Below, piece after piece: positions 44,558 through 56,385 of a stretch of 64,000 nucleotides of DNA. The notes beneath the pieces are model-generated. The model was not told the DNA's origin and made no database searches. It saw only the letters and a program-made list of their open reading frames with translations. Source of the DNA: Massospora cicadina (Eukaryota > Entomophthoromycota > Entomophthoromycetes > Entomophthorales > Entomophthoraceae); assembly GCA_022478985.1 (NCBI GenBank), contig JAKSZP010007885.1, positions 186,001-250,000 of the forward strand, in the 5' to 3' direction. A program made the position numbers and the translations under genes. Each line of letters starts with the position of its first letter. Position 1 is the stretch's first letter.

Positions 44558-45683
44558 TGTAAAAATTTACTTTAGTGGTTGTTATTGGCAAGCAACCCAG
44601 TAACCTTTTTACTGCACAGGTTTGGTTTCCTCGTGCACTTTGTAACGTTGTATAGATTGAATTATTAATTTATAATAGTATGGAGACCATTATCCGTAGT
44701 TGAGTATGAATTATATTTCAGCCCAACGCTTGGCCAGTATTCCCGACTAAATATTTTGCAAAGTTGTACTCATAGGGATATGTTCCCTATGCTCTTGTCC
44801 ACCCAATCTTCACTGAGATACCCCAGTGACAGTATTTCAGCCCAACACACAGTCAGAAGCTATCCCTGATTGTGGCTCATTCTTCATTAGATCCCCACAT
44901 GGATCTTTACTCTTCTCTCTAAGAGTCTTCTAATTATTGCCCTCTGAAACAAATCCTTGAGACAGAACAACACAATAGAAGCTAATAATATTTTAACTAT
45001 GTACCAAATGGATAATATTACTGTCCTTGTCAATAGTGTTTTTTATTATAGTAAATCCTAGGGAATATATATAGTGGGAAATTTGGCTGTCTAACCCTCA
45101 GTTGAAACCTCTTCGATGAAATGGAAGCTGTTGCCATTGAATCACCCATCCTCGTCTCAGCAGTGATGGTCTTACCCATCCTGGCTAGGATTCCATTTGT
45201 TGGACATCCTCAAGACCTAAAAATGGAAAGAGTTGGAAAGCGTGTCCCTAACATTTTCCTATCGATCCAAGCAAACCAACCATATTTGGCTAGTGACCTG
45301 CTTAGGTAATGGGACTTGTTACCCATTATGGCAGGTCACTCACCAACCAATCAATTCGCTAGTTGCAGGTGGCATCACTTGCCTCGCAACTTGCTATTCA
45401 TTCCCAATCAGTTAATGATGAAACCTGACTGATCCCAATTGGTACAACTGATAGTTAATTACTATCAGATGCCCCTATTTTGTCGGCGACTCTGCCCATT
45501 GAGACCTTAAGGTTTCAGCCAAATTTTTCCTGATGAATATGACCAGGCGAATATCAAATCCCCTGAACATAGTTACTCCAAAACTCAGTCCAACAAATTT
45601 CTGACTCACTTCGTCTTAGGGAATTTTCCCCTAGCGATACCAGGTAATCTAGCAGGCTGGGAATATGGGCAAAAATCCCAACA
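44558..45683 (-). repeat. GY5 5' LTR
   Basis: 1126 bp, plus reading TGTAAAAATTTAC ... CCCAACA. Same hairpin as the partner at 45292-45340. Minor single-base and short indel differences from 38056-39180. Confidence 0.92.
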
Positions 45684-46006
45684 TGGGTTCTACCCCAAAG
45701 TCACACTATGGCTTAATAACTAAAAAAACTCCCTTATCATTCTTCGTTTCCCTTTTACACTCATCTATTTTGGCCACTTCATGGCCCATCCGCTCAGCTA
45801 ACACAGCTTCTCTAATTAATACTCATTTCATCATTGGAGGTTTCAGCGAATTTACAAATCTGGCCAATGTTGGATTGCTTATCATCAACTCACAAAAATC
45901 TTATCAAATTATTTGAAAATTTCTTTTCTCAATTATGTGGATAACTGATGACCCACCAATTTATATTTTAGATGTATTGTCCAGCCATATATAAAATTTC
46001 CTAAAA
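45684..46006 (-). repeat. GY4 5' LTR, right piece
   Basis: Matches 12126-12443 of the intact GY4 LTR (TTCTACC, TCGCACTA/TCACACTA, CCGCTCAGCTAAC, GATAACTGATGA). Begins with the GY5 duplication. The right end is set within a few bases by alignment. GY2 resumes after it. Confidence 0.82.
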
Positions 46007-47140
46007 AAGCGTCCTGTAGAGATGTTTCAAAGGCATGCGGCATGTCAATGGAAATCTACAAAAGAAGATACAAAACAAGTGGTACACCTATATTTAACCT
46101 GGTGACTGCATGGAGTGACAATGGAGGCCCATAAGCTTGTGGGCCATGGAAGATTACAAATGCGCTGGACTACCTGAAAGAGAGCTCTACTGAGAGTGCA
46201 TGTCAGACGAAGCACTAAGCCTTGAGGATGTGCATACCATATGCAAGTTTCTGCCCACTGGAGAAGCAATTTGAGTTTAAGCAAAATTACCCCACAGCAC
46301 CCTTCAGTAATGTCTCGATTGACATGGTGAAGACTTTACCAACTGCCTCTAGCATATTTAAGCTTATTTAGTCATGATCGACCACTTCATTAAGTGGGTC
46401 GAGGCCTCTGTAGTCAAGACATATACTGAAAAGCCATAGGTTGCTTCCTGCATAGTATAGAAATGATGAAGCATGGTTGCCCTCAAATTTACTATTAGAC
46501 AACCGGAAGAACATCATCTTGGACATAGTGAGAACTTAGATAGAATTAGTAGCAGTAAATGAAGTTCACTACCCCTACACTTCATCCTTAAATGAAAGCA
46601 TTGAGAAAGTGAGTTGAAACACTGGGTTAGACTTTGAAGAAATGGTCATAAATTACTAGTCAAGATGGGCTCAGTTGCTGCCCTCAGAATTGTTATATTA
46701 CCACTTGAGCCACCACTAAGTGATTGGGATGCCTCCTTTCAAAGCCCAGTATGGGCGAGAGGCAGCTTTTCTTATCCTCCTAACTCCGATTATCTCACTG
46801 GACTGGAAGAAACTCCATTTGGAAGCTATCAGTAGGAGTTAGCTGACAAGGTTATAAGAAACTAATTAAAGGCTTTAAACTACATTGAAGTGACTATCCT
46901 TCAAAGCCAACAGGAGAGTCAGTGACAAACTAGATTACCAGAGTACAGCTAAGAAACAAAGCCTTGTTATATCATTTGCGTGAACACAACCATAGAATTT
47001 AGAAGACATTTGGACTGGACATGCTACAGTTTTAAAAAAGAGAGGAGATGAATACTACATATGGGACGACGATACTAACATTGTTTAATAGAGTACATTC
47101 CTAGCATCTTATGTCATTCCTCAAGTCTCGTCTTGGGATG
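46007..47140 (+). pseudogene. GY2 integrase (separated from its RT by GY4)
   Basis: Plus strand, very degraded. Zinc-binding Cys text FCPLEKQFEFKQNYPTAPFS at about 46250-46310 leads to SIDMVKTLP (first Asp) and MIDHFIKWVEASVVKTYTEK (about 46374-46435). PYTSSLNESIEKV (catalytic Glu, about 46575-46610) and MPPFKAQYGREAAFLILLTP (about 46730-46790) follow. The C-terminal tail (TILQSQQES, EYIPSILCHSSSLVLGCEVS) runs to about 47140. It completes GY2 from 9451-11912 in the correct order and strand. Confidence 0.75.
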
Positions 47141-48262
47141 TGAAGTGTCATGGATGAGGCTGTGAATGGTTCAACAGGTCATTTCTTGACCAGTGGAAAA
47201 ACTAGAGTTCACCCTCAAACTGGTGAAGGAACATGCGTCCAACCTATCATGGATGGGGATAAAAGAGGACCTTTTCTAGATCTGCGTGATTCAAACAATT
47301 TCATCAAGAGCGGAATGATGTCACGCAAAATAATTTTCGCTTTAATGAATTAAAGGATTAACTAATGAAGATGATAACGTTGGAAATTTAATATAAAAAA
47401 CAACCCACTTTTCTACCTTTGGAGACCAAAATAATTTTCATTCTGCTGATGATGTGATAATAATTCACCAAATTACCCTGATGAGAGCATTTGAGGCTCT
47501 AAGGTGAAAAGTGCCAAATTAAGCCTACCTTTTTTTAGCATTTGTAGTGCCCAACTCAAAATGTGACCAAATAAAGCCTATCCAATTTTGAGAGTAACTC
47601 AAAACCCCAATGTGGGGCGCATTATAAGAGTGCCATCACTCAACCATGAAGTTGGCAGCATATTAACAGATTTAAAATTAAAACAATATTAGAAGAGAAA
47701 TACAACCTCTTAAAACCCATAAGTGGAGTGTTGGAAAACTAACCAGATGGATTTATCCTATGATTTATAGTTATTTGGGATGAGACGACCAAACCTGGCA
47801 GAATGGCTCATTGACTGAATTTCGTGATGTTTTTGAGACTGCTTGATAGTTGCTCCCCAATTAGGGTTGGCCAAAATCAGTATTTCGCCGAATTTGGAAG
47901 TTAGGTCTAATTGGGGCCAACTGATGGCCTAAATTAGTATATGGATCCCCAACAACTAGCAGCTTAGGATGATCCAATTGTGTACTTTATTATATTCTGT
48001 CAGAAGCCAATGATTCCAAGTTATAGGCATCCAAGTTTGTTTCTGGCGTCTAATACAGTAATTGAATATTTCCTAAGAAAGGTGATTACCAAAAGAATGA
48101 CTAGGAGAGTTAATATGTTGTCAGCAAGAAGCCATTATATCTTAAGTTATCAAGCAGACAAAGATGTTTCCAGTGCATAACTACTAAGTCAGATCTAATT
48201 TGATATTTATTTATATAATAAATTATATAACTCACCAGTGACTGAAGGCCAAGGATGAACCC
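47141..48262. other. Unassigned stretch between GY2 and GY7
   Basis: About 1.1 kb, AT-rich, with no motif I recognise. Short frames (47150-47353, 47980-48180) look like chance. A possible LTR start, GTGGAG followed by TGTTGGAAAAC, lies at about 47733, which could be the GY2 3' LTR. No partner copy is in the window to test it. Confidence 0.5.
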
Positions 48263-48746
48263 TGTCAAGAAGTTAAACACTGGACAATAAGTCATATATC
48301 TGACAAATCATATTTATAAGTTGAGGTGAGCCTCGAGATTTGTGCAATATATTATGTTAATGTAGCGAATTTTAACGTAATAATAGTTCAGCTTATTGAG
48401 AAGATTCCGCCAAAGCCTCAGTGATGGGATGAAACCCCTAAAAATAAAGGTAATAGAGTTACTAAGCTGATGGGTCAAAATTAACTGAGAATATTAAAGA
48501 TTAATAACTGAACAAGAAAATGGAAGGGGGTGGTTTTTTAAGAAGTATATCGAAGAGGAAAGTTAGCAGAAGTAGTTTGAGGATTTATTAATAATTAGTT
48601 AGTGTCTTTTGAAGCGATAGTTTCATATTTAGATATCTATTAATTACCAAGGATAGGTGATCCTTATATCATCTATCCGTTGCTCAGTGGTGTCACACCA
48701 CTGCAACCAGCTAACTGGATCTAACCAATAACGCTAAAAGTTAACA
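48263..48746 (+). repeat. GY7 5' LTR
   Basis: 484 bp, TGTCAAGAAGTT ... AGTTAACA. Its first about 380 bases match 61161-61540 (ATAAGTCATAT, AATAATAGTTCAGC, GTTACTAAGCTGATG, AAAGTTAGCAGAA). Includes the dyad CAGTGGTGTCACACCACTG at about 48684-48702. Confidence 0.87.
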
Positions 48747-48747
48747 G

Positions 48748-48764
48748 TGGTGCTCACTATAGGG
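48748..48764 (+). other. GY7 primer-binding site
   Basis: TGGTGCTCACTATAGGG, one base after the LTR. Same first twelve bases as GY3 and GY6. Confidence 0.8.
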
Positions 48765-48829
48765 TCCACTGGTCAACTGTAGTACAACGGCAACTAGGGC
48801 ATCATAACGAACCCCCACTCATTATGTCA

Positions 48830-51230
48830 GAATTTAATAGGGTTTCACAACTGATACTCTGGAGAATCAATGAAGATATCTAATGTAAACTGGCACTATT
48901 TACAGTGACAGAACCAGGAGACGAAGAAACCAGGATGGAACTGCAGTTAGCAGCTTGTCCCGCATTAAAATCAGACCAACAGGGCAGTCCACTAACGTAA
49001 CTCCTCAGCAACTGTGAGGTATCATTAATGGCTATTGCGCGCTTACTTCCTCTATGAAGAAGATGTGGGTGAACAAGTCTTAATTCTGTTTCATAATCAA
49101 TGCGACCAAGAAGCCCATTATGAATTGTATATGTCTTACCTTGACGCTACCACAACGGGTTTGTCCCGCCAGCTCCCATGGAACTGAGGTATACCTGGTT
49201 GCGTACAATCATCCTTTGATCCACCAACTACTGCATTTTTTTGCCTGACATACCATTGATATTGGAGATGTCATGCATTTGGTCCAAGTGCAACAGAACG
49301 ACACTTGCCTCTTGTTTGAACGCGTTAACCACACTTTTTTAGAAATCCAAGGTGCGCTGTCCACGTAGACAGTCACTTTGTGGATGTCCGCCATTGTCTT
49401 GACAAATTAGTTCCGCACTAGAATCATAAGTTGCCCTGAGTAATAGGAGAATTGTTAGACCATTGTGGGATTTCAGTGAATGGGTACGTGATGTCACAAC
49501 GATGGTATAGTAACACCAAGTGCTTTATGATGGAAATGTCTGAATGGATGAAAGGAATTGGCACGGCGGTGGCTTGAGCAAGTGACTGGGGTACACTGTT
49601 AGAGTTGCGGATGACTGATAACGCTGATGCAGTGGCAATTAAATTTAATCAACTTCAAGCTGAGTGGGGTATTAGCAGGCAGCTGACCATTTGACCAGCT
49701 CTTTATTGAAGACCTCAGAATACAATCGAATGCTAGGTCAGATTAATCAGTTGGAGAGTTCCAGCCAGGCGGATCATGGCCAAGAAATTACTCTTCCATT
49801 CATTGAGATGGTGGAGTACGCTGATATGCAAGTTTACTTGGATAACCAGAAGTTGTTTAATGAGTAGTTGGTGCAGGAACGAGCTACTCTAGTCAAATGA
49901 AAAAAAGCAAGAAAATAAGCGCACAATACTGGATGGAAGAACGAGAGAAAGCAAGGCACATTGGAGGATGTCCTCTTATGGCTTCAGGAAATTTAGCGGA
50001 AACTGGACACAGAGCAAGAATTCCACCACAATTTACAGAAGGAATATGAAGAGCTTAGGAAGGGGGTGAGATATGGGCGGTGTTGGTTCTAATTGGTCAA
50101 AACGGAGCAGATGATAGACGAACTTTTTGCTGAACAGACTAGTGAGGGAGGTAAGGGCGCGGTCAGCGGAAAGTCTAGCGAGGAATACTATGGGTTGGCC
50201 AGTGAGTACCCCCAGGGGTCTCAGCAGTCTCTCCACGCAATCCAAACTCTTCCAAGTCAACTATGATGGATTCATATTCATCCTCGCAATCCTATTCTTG
50301 CCCACAAGGGGATATTCCCCTAAGCCAATCTGAACCTATCATGTCTGTTCCACAAGCCCAAAGCATGGAGCCAGGTGATTTTGTACAGCTTAAGAATTTG
50401 CTGCCTTTCAGTCAAGATTGGAAAATGCACAGATATTTAAACAGTTCAAATTCGCTATGGAAGGAGCATTGGGTTGTTGGAAAGCTAAACTTTTTTTATC
50501 TTTTAAGGTGTTGAGAGCGCTGACCAGGTCACATGTTACCTTAAGAGTAGTACTGTAACGTATCAAGAGTTGAAGGAGACTGTGATCCATCTCTTTGGGG
50601 GCGTGGTGAAGATGATGCAGCGCAATGCCGAATTTTTGACAATATAGTTTTCAAAAAGGACGAGTCCCTAGTGGAGTTTGTGGAGCGATTCACAAATGAA
50701 GATCATGTGTTAGTGAAATCAAATATGTTAACCAACAAGGACATGAGCATAGCAATGAGAGCGGCTTTTAAGCCATAATGAGAACTGTATAATGCTATGA
50801 CCGATATTTTTCAAGAGGACGCAAAGCTTTTACAAATTGTTAACCCTTTATTCCGTCTCTCTGTCATATTTAGTGCTCCCAATGTGGAACGGAAAGCCCC
50901 TGCTACTGATGCTGAATCCTCATTGGGAAATGGACCACAACAACCCTTTTATATTCCATTGGAAAATACTCGTCCACTCAATAAGTTGGTGGGTCCTTTC
51001 GGCCCTTCTTACGAACAACAGGCGCGTCATCAGCTGAATTAGAACTCTTCATTCAACTTCTGACCTGAACCTTTAGGTATGATCCATTAGTGAAAACGTT
51101 TATGAATGCCTTTTCCATGTGGACAAATAGGACACTATTCAGCTAACTGCCCCGGCAACCTGCATGTTCATGCAGTACAAACTGTCCTGATTGAGAAGGG
51201 AAAAGCTCAAGTGAAGTAGAGATGGTACGC
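48830..51230 (+). pseudogene. GY7 gag
   Basis: Starts about 48823 (MSEFNRVSQLI). 48830-49600 is full of stops. A coiled-coil-like segment follows (TLPFIEMVEYADMQVYLDNQ at about 49790-49850; EFHHNLQKEYEELRKGVRYG at about 50020-50075). The capsid block ADQVTCYLKSSTVTYQELKE lies at about 50522-50580, followed by VIHLFGGVVKMMQRNAEFLT, which matches GY6. The frame 50797-51042 is the C-terminal part, and CGQIGHYSANCP at about 51118-51155 is a zinc knuckle lacking its first Cys. The gag is about 1 kb longer on its N-terminal side than that of GY6. Confidence 0.75.
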
Positions 51231-52520
51231 TCTACCTCCAATAATCCAAATATATGTCCCTGATGGTTCCTACGAGTCACTTTGCGTTGGTCCCAGTACT
51301 CACCCTGACGATTACTATATCAACAACTTCCTCACAATATATCAGCCACAACCTAAGAACGAACATAACTCTACAGGCCTGGAGTTCTTCCAAGATGTGC
51401 AAAAGCTGAATGTCTGGAAAGATTTGAGAGAAACGGCATAAGTGGAGTTAGACCCTCAACAGATGTCTCCTCCCTAGTGGGGGTAAACGTTGTAATTTCA
51501 ATAGAAAAGATTTCTCAGGATTATCCTCATGTCAGTGCTGGTATTGTCACTTTTCTTGGCAACAAAATGCCATTATATGTTCATGTAATAAACACCAACT
51601 GTTCTTATTAATTTGGAGTGTACCTACTAAGATATTTTTGTTCAAAACTAAAAAATCCGAGCTATTATATATAATGGCGCTCCAGTCAATATAATTTCCA
51701 CCAAGCTCATGTCTAAACTTCTGCTTAAGCCTGATATGGAACATTGTGTAGTGTATGAGACCACAGGGCCACAGGGCGCTGCGTTGGAGGGCGCTTACAG
51801 CTCGTTACCTTTGAGGTCAGCTTGGTCAGGGCTTCCGCCAAAGCAGTAATTTGCCTAGGAAAAAATATGAAATGTTGATTGGAGCTGCATTTATGCGGCA
51901 ATTTGGGGCTTTTGGTCAATATAGCGGAAGAGACAATTTTATCTGGGACAACAGATCCCCATTTACTTTACCTCTACTGAGCCGCAAAGGATCCAATCCA
52001 CTCCAGTAAGATCAATATGGCATATAGTGACGGGGTGATTCCTGTTTGATATTGGCAGATGAAGCGGAGGACCAGATCTCTGCCTAACCAGATTTACGAG
52101 TACAACGGCGTTCTGCTGCAGGCTGCAAACGCCCTAAGTATAACTTTGGGGCATCAGGTCATATTAGGGATGGAGCTCAAAATAGACATCGTAGAAGGAT
52201 TATACAAGGAGATTATGGGGCCCTAAAAGTAACTTTGCCTCAAACCACATGTGCTCCTGGGTTACTGTTACAAGGGCATGGGGAAGTGAAAGTATAGATA
52301 GTGAACCTGCAGAAGGAGCCTATGTCAATCCAAAGGCACCAAGTGGTAGCTTATTACTTGACTCCTATTGATGAGGTTCATTGTATTCACGATTTTGGTT
52401 CTTGATAGGACCTTTGCCTACCAGTATAAACCTGATTTGGCATGATGACAGTAGGTCCGTGGGAAGCTCAGACTGGGCTGTTATAGGAACAGAAGGATAG
52501 GGTGATGGCCCATTTGAAAA
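51231..52520 (+). pseudogene. GY7 protease and PR-RT linker
   Basis: The active-site block reads AIIYNGAPVNIISTKLMSKL (about 51661-51720) where GY6 has IIDTGAPVNIVSTKLVAKL; both Asp and Thr are lost. The linker has HVLLGYCYKGMGK (broken frames, about 52250) and the frame with SGSLLLDSY, equivalent to the GY6 text HQVVAYLHLIPING. No start codon is expected because pol is read through from gag. Confidence 0.75.
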
Positions 52521-53340
52521 AAAAACTGAGGAATTTTTGCATCTAATGAATATGACTTAGGATGTGAATGGGGCCATGCAACGAGAGGACGCGGTAAATC
52601 ACCCTGACATCTGGTCATATCCTACCTTGGCACTAAAATTCTGCAGAGGAAGTTGTCTTTAGTGAGGTAGTATAATTGATTAAACAGGGGATGTTAGAGC
52701 CATCTAAGAGTCCACAGGTATTGCGGTGCTTTTTTTAAAAAAATATGGCACCAACTGGTGGTCATCAACTACTGGAAGCTTTATATTTCGTCACAAAGAA
52801 ATGTTCTACTCCAGCCCATGGAGTTATAATGCTTATATTGATGGGTGGGCTAACTATCTTTCTACATGGATATGATATTATAGTACTGGCAGATTGAGTT
52901 AGAGGCGGCGGAATGGGAGAAATGCGCTATAAACACCTCACAAGGGTTGTTCCAACCCACGCATATGCCCCAAGGGTTTTGTAACGCCTTTGATTGTTCC
53001 AGCGGACTATGGACACGATCTTGGGTGAATTATAGCTGTCCTGTGTCCTAAACTACTTCAAAAATATCAATGTGTTCTCTTGGAGTTCACGAAACATCTG
53101 GAGCGCTTGGTAAAAGTGTTCCGCCAACTTGTTGATGTTAACATCAAGATTGAGCCTTAAAAGGGTCTTTTTTAGAGAGCAATTGGAATACCAAGGGTTT
53201 GTGGTAGACTCAAAAGGGCTTGAACCTGGACAGGAAAAGGTGAAAGCTATATGCAAGATGACTGGCCAGGCAATAAACGAGATATCTAGGTGTTTTTGTG
53301 GATGGTCAGTCACTACCGCTGGTTCATCCCTAACTTCAGT
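52521..53340 (+). pseudogene. GY7 reverse transcriptase
   Basis: Fingers and palm are in short frames. CTPHKGCSNPRICPKGFVTP stands for the INTSQGLFQPTHMPQGFCNA block (about 52930-52990). The active site reads LSCVLNYFKNINVFSW (about 53036-53080) where GY6 has LSCVLVYLDNINMFS, so both palm aspartates of the box are gone. The frame 53129-53371 (FREQLEYQGFVVDSKGLEPG, KAICKMTGQA) is the thumb. This RT is clearly dead. Confidence 0.8.
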
Positions 53341-53890
53341 TGTATTTGGGAACTGCTCTTTGAGTTATTGAAGAAGAAGGCCACCTTTGACTGGAGTGAA
53401 CGATGTCAAAAAACTTTTGATGACTTGCGGACCGCATTGGCAAGCTCGCCAGTTTTGCAAAGCCCTAATTTCAAAAAGGGATTTGTAGTGAAGATGGACG
53501 CATCACTACCCACTGTAAAGACAGTATTATCCCAGAAGGATGATAACGGTGTAGAGCACCCTGTCACATTTTGTATAAAAAGCATAAACTGTCACTAACG
53601 TAATTACATTGTGACTAAGTAAGAGTGCTTAGCGTTGATATACACAAATAAACAGTTATGGGTATACCTCCATGGGGTGGAATTCAAGTATTAACGGATC
53701 ATATATCCTTACGTTGACTGCCGAATCTTTGGTATCTGAAGGACGCCTTGTGTGATGGGCATTGAAGCTCTAATGTATGACTTTGAGATAGTAAAACAGC
53801 CAGGGGTTAAAAATTTGAATGCAGACCATCTCTCATGGATACTAATGGTCACCATTACAGCAGGTTTAGCTGAAATCATGTATGAGAAGA
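53341..53890 (+). pseudogene. GY7 connection and RNase H
   Basis: The frame 53290-53598 spans the RT connection (VSHYRWFIPNFSCIWEL, FDWSERCQKTFDDLRTALAS) into RNase H: SPVLQSPNFKKGFVVKMDAS with the first Asp, then VKTVLSQKDDNGVEHPVTFC. NYIVTK(stop)ECLALIYTNKQL carries the Glu position, and YDFEIVKQPGVKNLNADHLS (about 53779-53835) is the C-terminal end with its Asp. One stop in the Glu block and a frame change at about 53700 break the domain. Confidence 0.83.
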
Positions 53891-54732
53891 TGACTGTGGG
53901 CAAATATCATGATGAACAGTCACACGTGATCTAGGCGCTAGATGGGCTTAGACAAGATACCTTATTGCGCAATGGAGAACTATATAAGAATATTGGAGAA
54001 GGGACGTTAGTTTTCCAAAGCCCTCCACTAGGCCAGCAATTATCGTGGATGCCAATAAGGCGGTAGTCATGGAGGGTTGTGGAAAACGTTGTAGTTCTTT
54101 CAACCCAGCTACTATTGGGTGAGCATGCATTACAACATTCTTAAGACGGTTGCTTGTTGTCACTAGTGCCATGTGGAGAAACCTTTCCACAAGAAGACCA
54201 CCTACCAGCTGACAAAGCCTCGTCCCACATGGCATACTGTTTCTCTTGATGTGGTGGGATATATTCAAACTGGCGCAAACCGCTATAAATATATACTTAT
54301 AGCCATCAATCATTTGACAAGATGGGTGGAAGCAAGAGGATCATTTTAGGGGCTATCACCACCGCCAAGTATATCATGGAATGTGTCATACAGCTACATG
54401 GCTGTCCACAATATATCCTTATGGACAACGGAACCAATTTCATGTTTCATGTCCTGCCCAAGTTGAAAAAACTAATGGCAATCCTTGGGGTTTTTACTAC
54501 ACCCTAACACCCTGGATCTAATGGAATGGTGGAACGGGTTAACAGATTATTGGTAAAAAATATCCGGAAGCTTGTAAAGGATCACCCCTTTGAGTCGACT
54601 AACCTCCTATCCACTGCCATCATGGCTTATAATATCAGCTATCACTCGTCACAGGGAAGGTGTCCTTTCCAATTGCATTATAGTAGACATTCGTCTTTGA
54701 CCGCTTTTCTTTACTCCTGAGTGGAGGATACT
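53891..54732 (+). pseudogene. GY7 integrase (main part)
   Basis: The zinc-binding region is broken (about 54040-54175). HTVSLDVVGYIQT (about 54233-54270) carries the first Asp. The frame 54322-54507 has QLHGCPQYILMDNGTNFMFH (second Asp) and LKKLMAILGVFTTP. The Glu block follows after one stop (HPGSNGMVERVNRLLVKN, with Gly at the usual Glu position), and the frame 54526-54720 has NISYHSSQGRCPFQLHYSRH. GY6 inserted at 54732/54733; the tail is at 60795. Bases 54728-54732 (atact) and 60795-60799 (aaact) are the diverged GY6 duplication. Confidence 0.83.
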
Positions 54733-55281
54733 TTTTAAAATTTGGCGGAATCTTGAGGATACGCTGTAAGAGATTTGTACATGGTTTAGCCCACTGAGCA
54801 ATAGAACCCATGATATTACAATTGTGGTCCCTTGTAACAACAGAATAAATGTTAATATAATAACTATGGGGCACTTGCTCCCACTATAATAAATTATTTA
54901 AATATAATAAACTCCCCATACCCTCTCTTCTTGCTCCCTTTTCTCTATTAACCAACTACTCCTCTTAATCGCCCATCACGCTCATATACAGCATCTTCAG
55001 ATGATACCACACTCATTGCTTGGGATATTTGGTTCCATTGATTATCATCATGTTGACTAGTTATTCTTTAAATTTCCTATTGCCTAAATTGTAGACGATT
55101 CAATTCAAATTCGCTGAATGTCAACATTACTCAATCACCTTATTCAAAGCGATTTCCCAATAACCCAATATCGCCTCTATTCGTAGCTTAAATTACCATT
55201 ACCAGTTAGATTCCAACAGATTCCATATATTTCGCCATGATGACTTCAGGCTTATCATCCAGTCATATTGGAATCGCGACA
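54733..55281 (-). repeat. GY6 3' LTR
   Basis: 549 bp. Plus reading starts TTTTAAAATTTGGCGG (partner TGTTAGAATTTGGCGG) and ends GCGACA. The right end shares GGCTTATCATCCAGTCATAT with the GY4 LTR, so the two LTRs are distantly related. Confidence 0.92.
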
Positions 55282-55294
55282 TTACCCCCTCCTT
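55282..55294 (-). other. GY6 polypurine tract
   Basis: Minus strand AAGGAGGGGGTAA next to the 3' LTR. Confidence 0.85.
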
Positions 55295-55299
55295 AACTA

Positions 55300-56385
55300 G
55301 ATGATAAGGCTACTATTGCCTGTATAGTCGGAGGAACTTCATGAGTACCCAGTTAATAATTCGATTCCCCACAGGTTCCTTTATGGTGTAGGCATCAACC
55401 CCAGTTTTCTTAATGATCTCGAATGGCCCACTCCATATGCTTGCAAGCTTGTTCCTTCTTCTGAACCCATGTTGGTCATGAAACAGGACCAATTCCCCTA
55501 CCCCAAACTGTGGAAGACTGCAGCATCTACTTGGTCAGCTGCATGATCCTGAACCTTCTTGGCAAGACTAGTAGAATATGCCTCGGTTTGGAGCTTGATC
55601 AGCGTGTTTGTTAAGGAAGACAAATAGCGGTGGGGTTTGACTCCGCTGGTATCCTCAATGCAGGAGTAAAGAAAAGCAGGCAGCGCTGGATGTCGTCCAT
55701 AGAGCAATTGAATTGGACTCTTACTGGTTGCTGAGTGGTAGCTAATATTGTATGCGAAGACAGTGGAGGATAAAAGGGTGCTCCAATCTGATGACCGCTC
55801 ATTTACAAGCTTGCATAGAATATTTACCAAGGTCCCATTGACCCATTCCACCATACCATTAGATTCAGGGTGGTAGGGGGTAGTTAAAACCCCGCGGATT
55901 GCCATGAGCTCATTCAATTTGGCCAATATATGGGATGTGATATTGGTTCCATTATCCATTAGGATAAATTGTGGGCAGCCATGGCGCTGTATGACGCACT
56001 CCAGGATGAACTAGGCGGTAGTGACAGCCCCCAAATCCTTGATGGCCCTTGCTTCCACCCATCTTATCAAATGGTCGATGGCTAATATTATATATTTGGA
56101 GCGGTTTGCACCAGGTGGCAGCGGCCCCACCACGTCTAACAAAACTGTATGCCATGCGAACTGAGGCTTAACAAGCTGGTAGGTGGTCTTCCAGTGGTAT
56201 GGTTTCTCCACTTGGCACTGATGGTAACAATCAACCGTCTTGAGCACATCATAGTACATACTTTCCCAAAAGTAGTGGGGTCACAAGAGCTCCAGCGTCT
56301 TTTTCAACCCTCCATGACCTACCGCTCTATGGGCATCCATTATTATTACAGCCCGGGCAAAGGGTTTTGGGAAACTCAGCATTGA
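55300..56385 (-). pseudogene. GY6 integrase
   Basis: The zinc-binding part begins in the frame ending at 56281 (AHRAVGHGGLKKTLELL) and continues in 56259-56011: CYHQCQVEKPYH, then WHTVLLDVVGPLPPGANRSK (first Asp) and AIDHLIRWVEARAI. After a break the frame 55959-55498 has MDNGTNITSHILAKLNELM (second Asp), YHPESNGMVEWVNGTL (catalytic Glu), LYGRHPALPAFLYSCIEDTS, EAYSTSLAKKVQDHAADQ. The C-terminus (FHDQHGFRRRNKLAS) runs to about 55310. The DDE triad is complete, across two frames. No chromodomain. Confidence 0.9.

Larger units (their letters stand above)
38056..45683 (-). mobile_element. GY5: rearranged Ty3/gypsy element
   Basis: Minus-strand element with LTRs of 1125 bp (38056-39180) and 1126 bp (44558-45683), a minus-strand PPT inside the left LTR and a PBS inside the right LTR. 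It inserted into the 5' LTR of GY4. Integrase and RNase H are present, but I find only a scrap of the RT connection and no YxDD or protease block. The gag side has tandem repeats and coiled-coil-like text. Its 3' region carries plus-strand coding traces. LTRs differ by only a few percent by eye, so GY5 is relatively young and probably non-autonomous. Confidence 0.9.
11913..46006 (-). mobile_element. GY4: Ty3/gypsy element split by three younger insertions
   Basis: Minus-strand element spanning 34 kb because GY3 (12934-26362), LB2 (28407-33688) and GY5 (38056-45683) landed in it. Pieces read right to left: 5' LTR (46006-45684 plus 38055-37842), PBS, gag, PR, RT, RNase H (to 33704), integrase (28391-27213), 3' region, 3' LTR (12443-11913). 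The split LTR sums to about 532 bp against 531 bp for the intact one. Flanks gagtg (11908-11912) and aagcg (about 46007-46011) are consistent with a 5-bp duplication differing by two transitions. The GY4 insertion splits GY2. Confidence 0.85.

Noticed and set aside
47150..47353. Possible host exon
   Set aside because: 67 codons with no family match, adjoining the GY2 integrase tail; no splice or promoter evidence.
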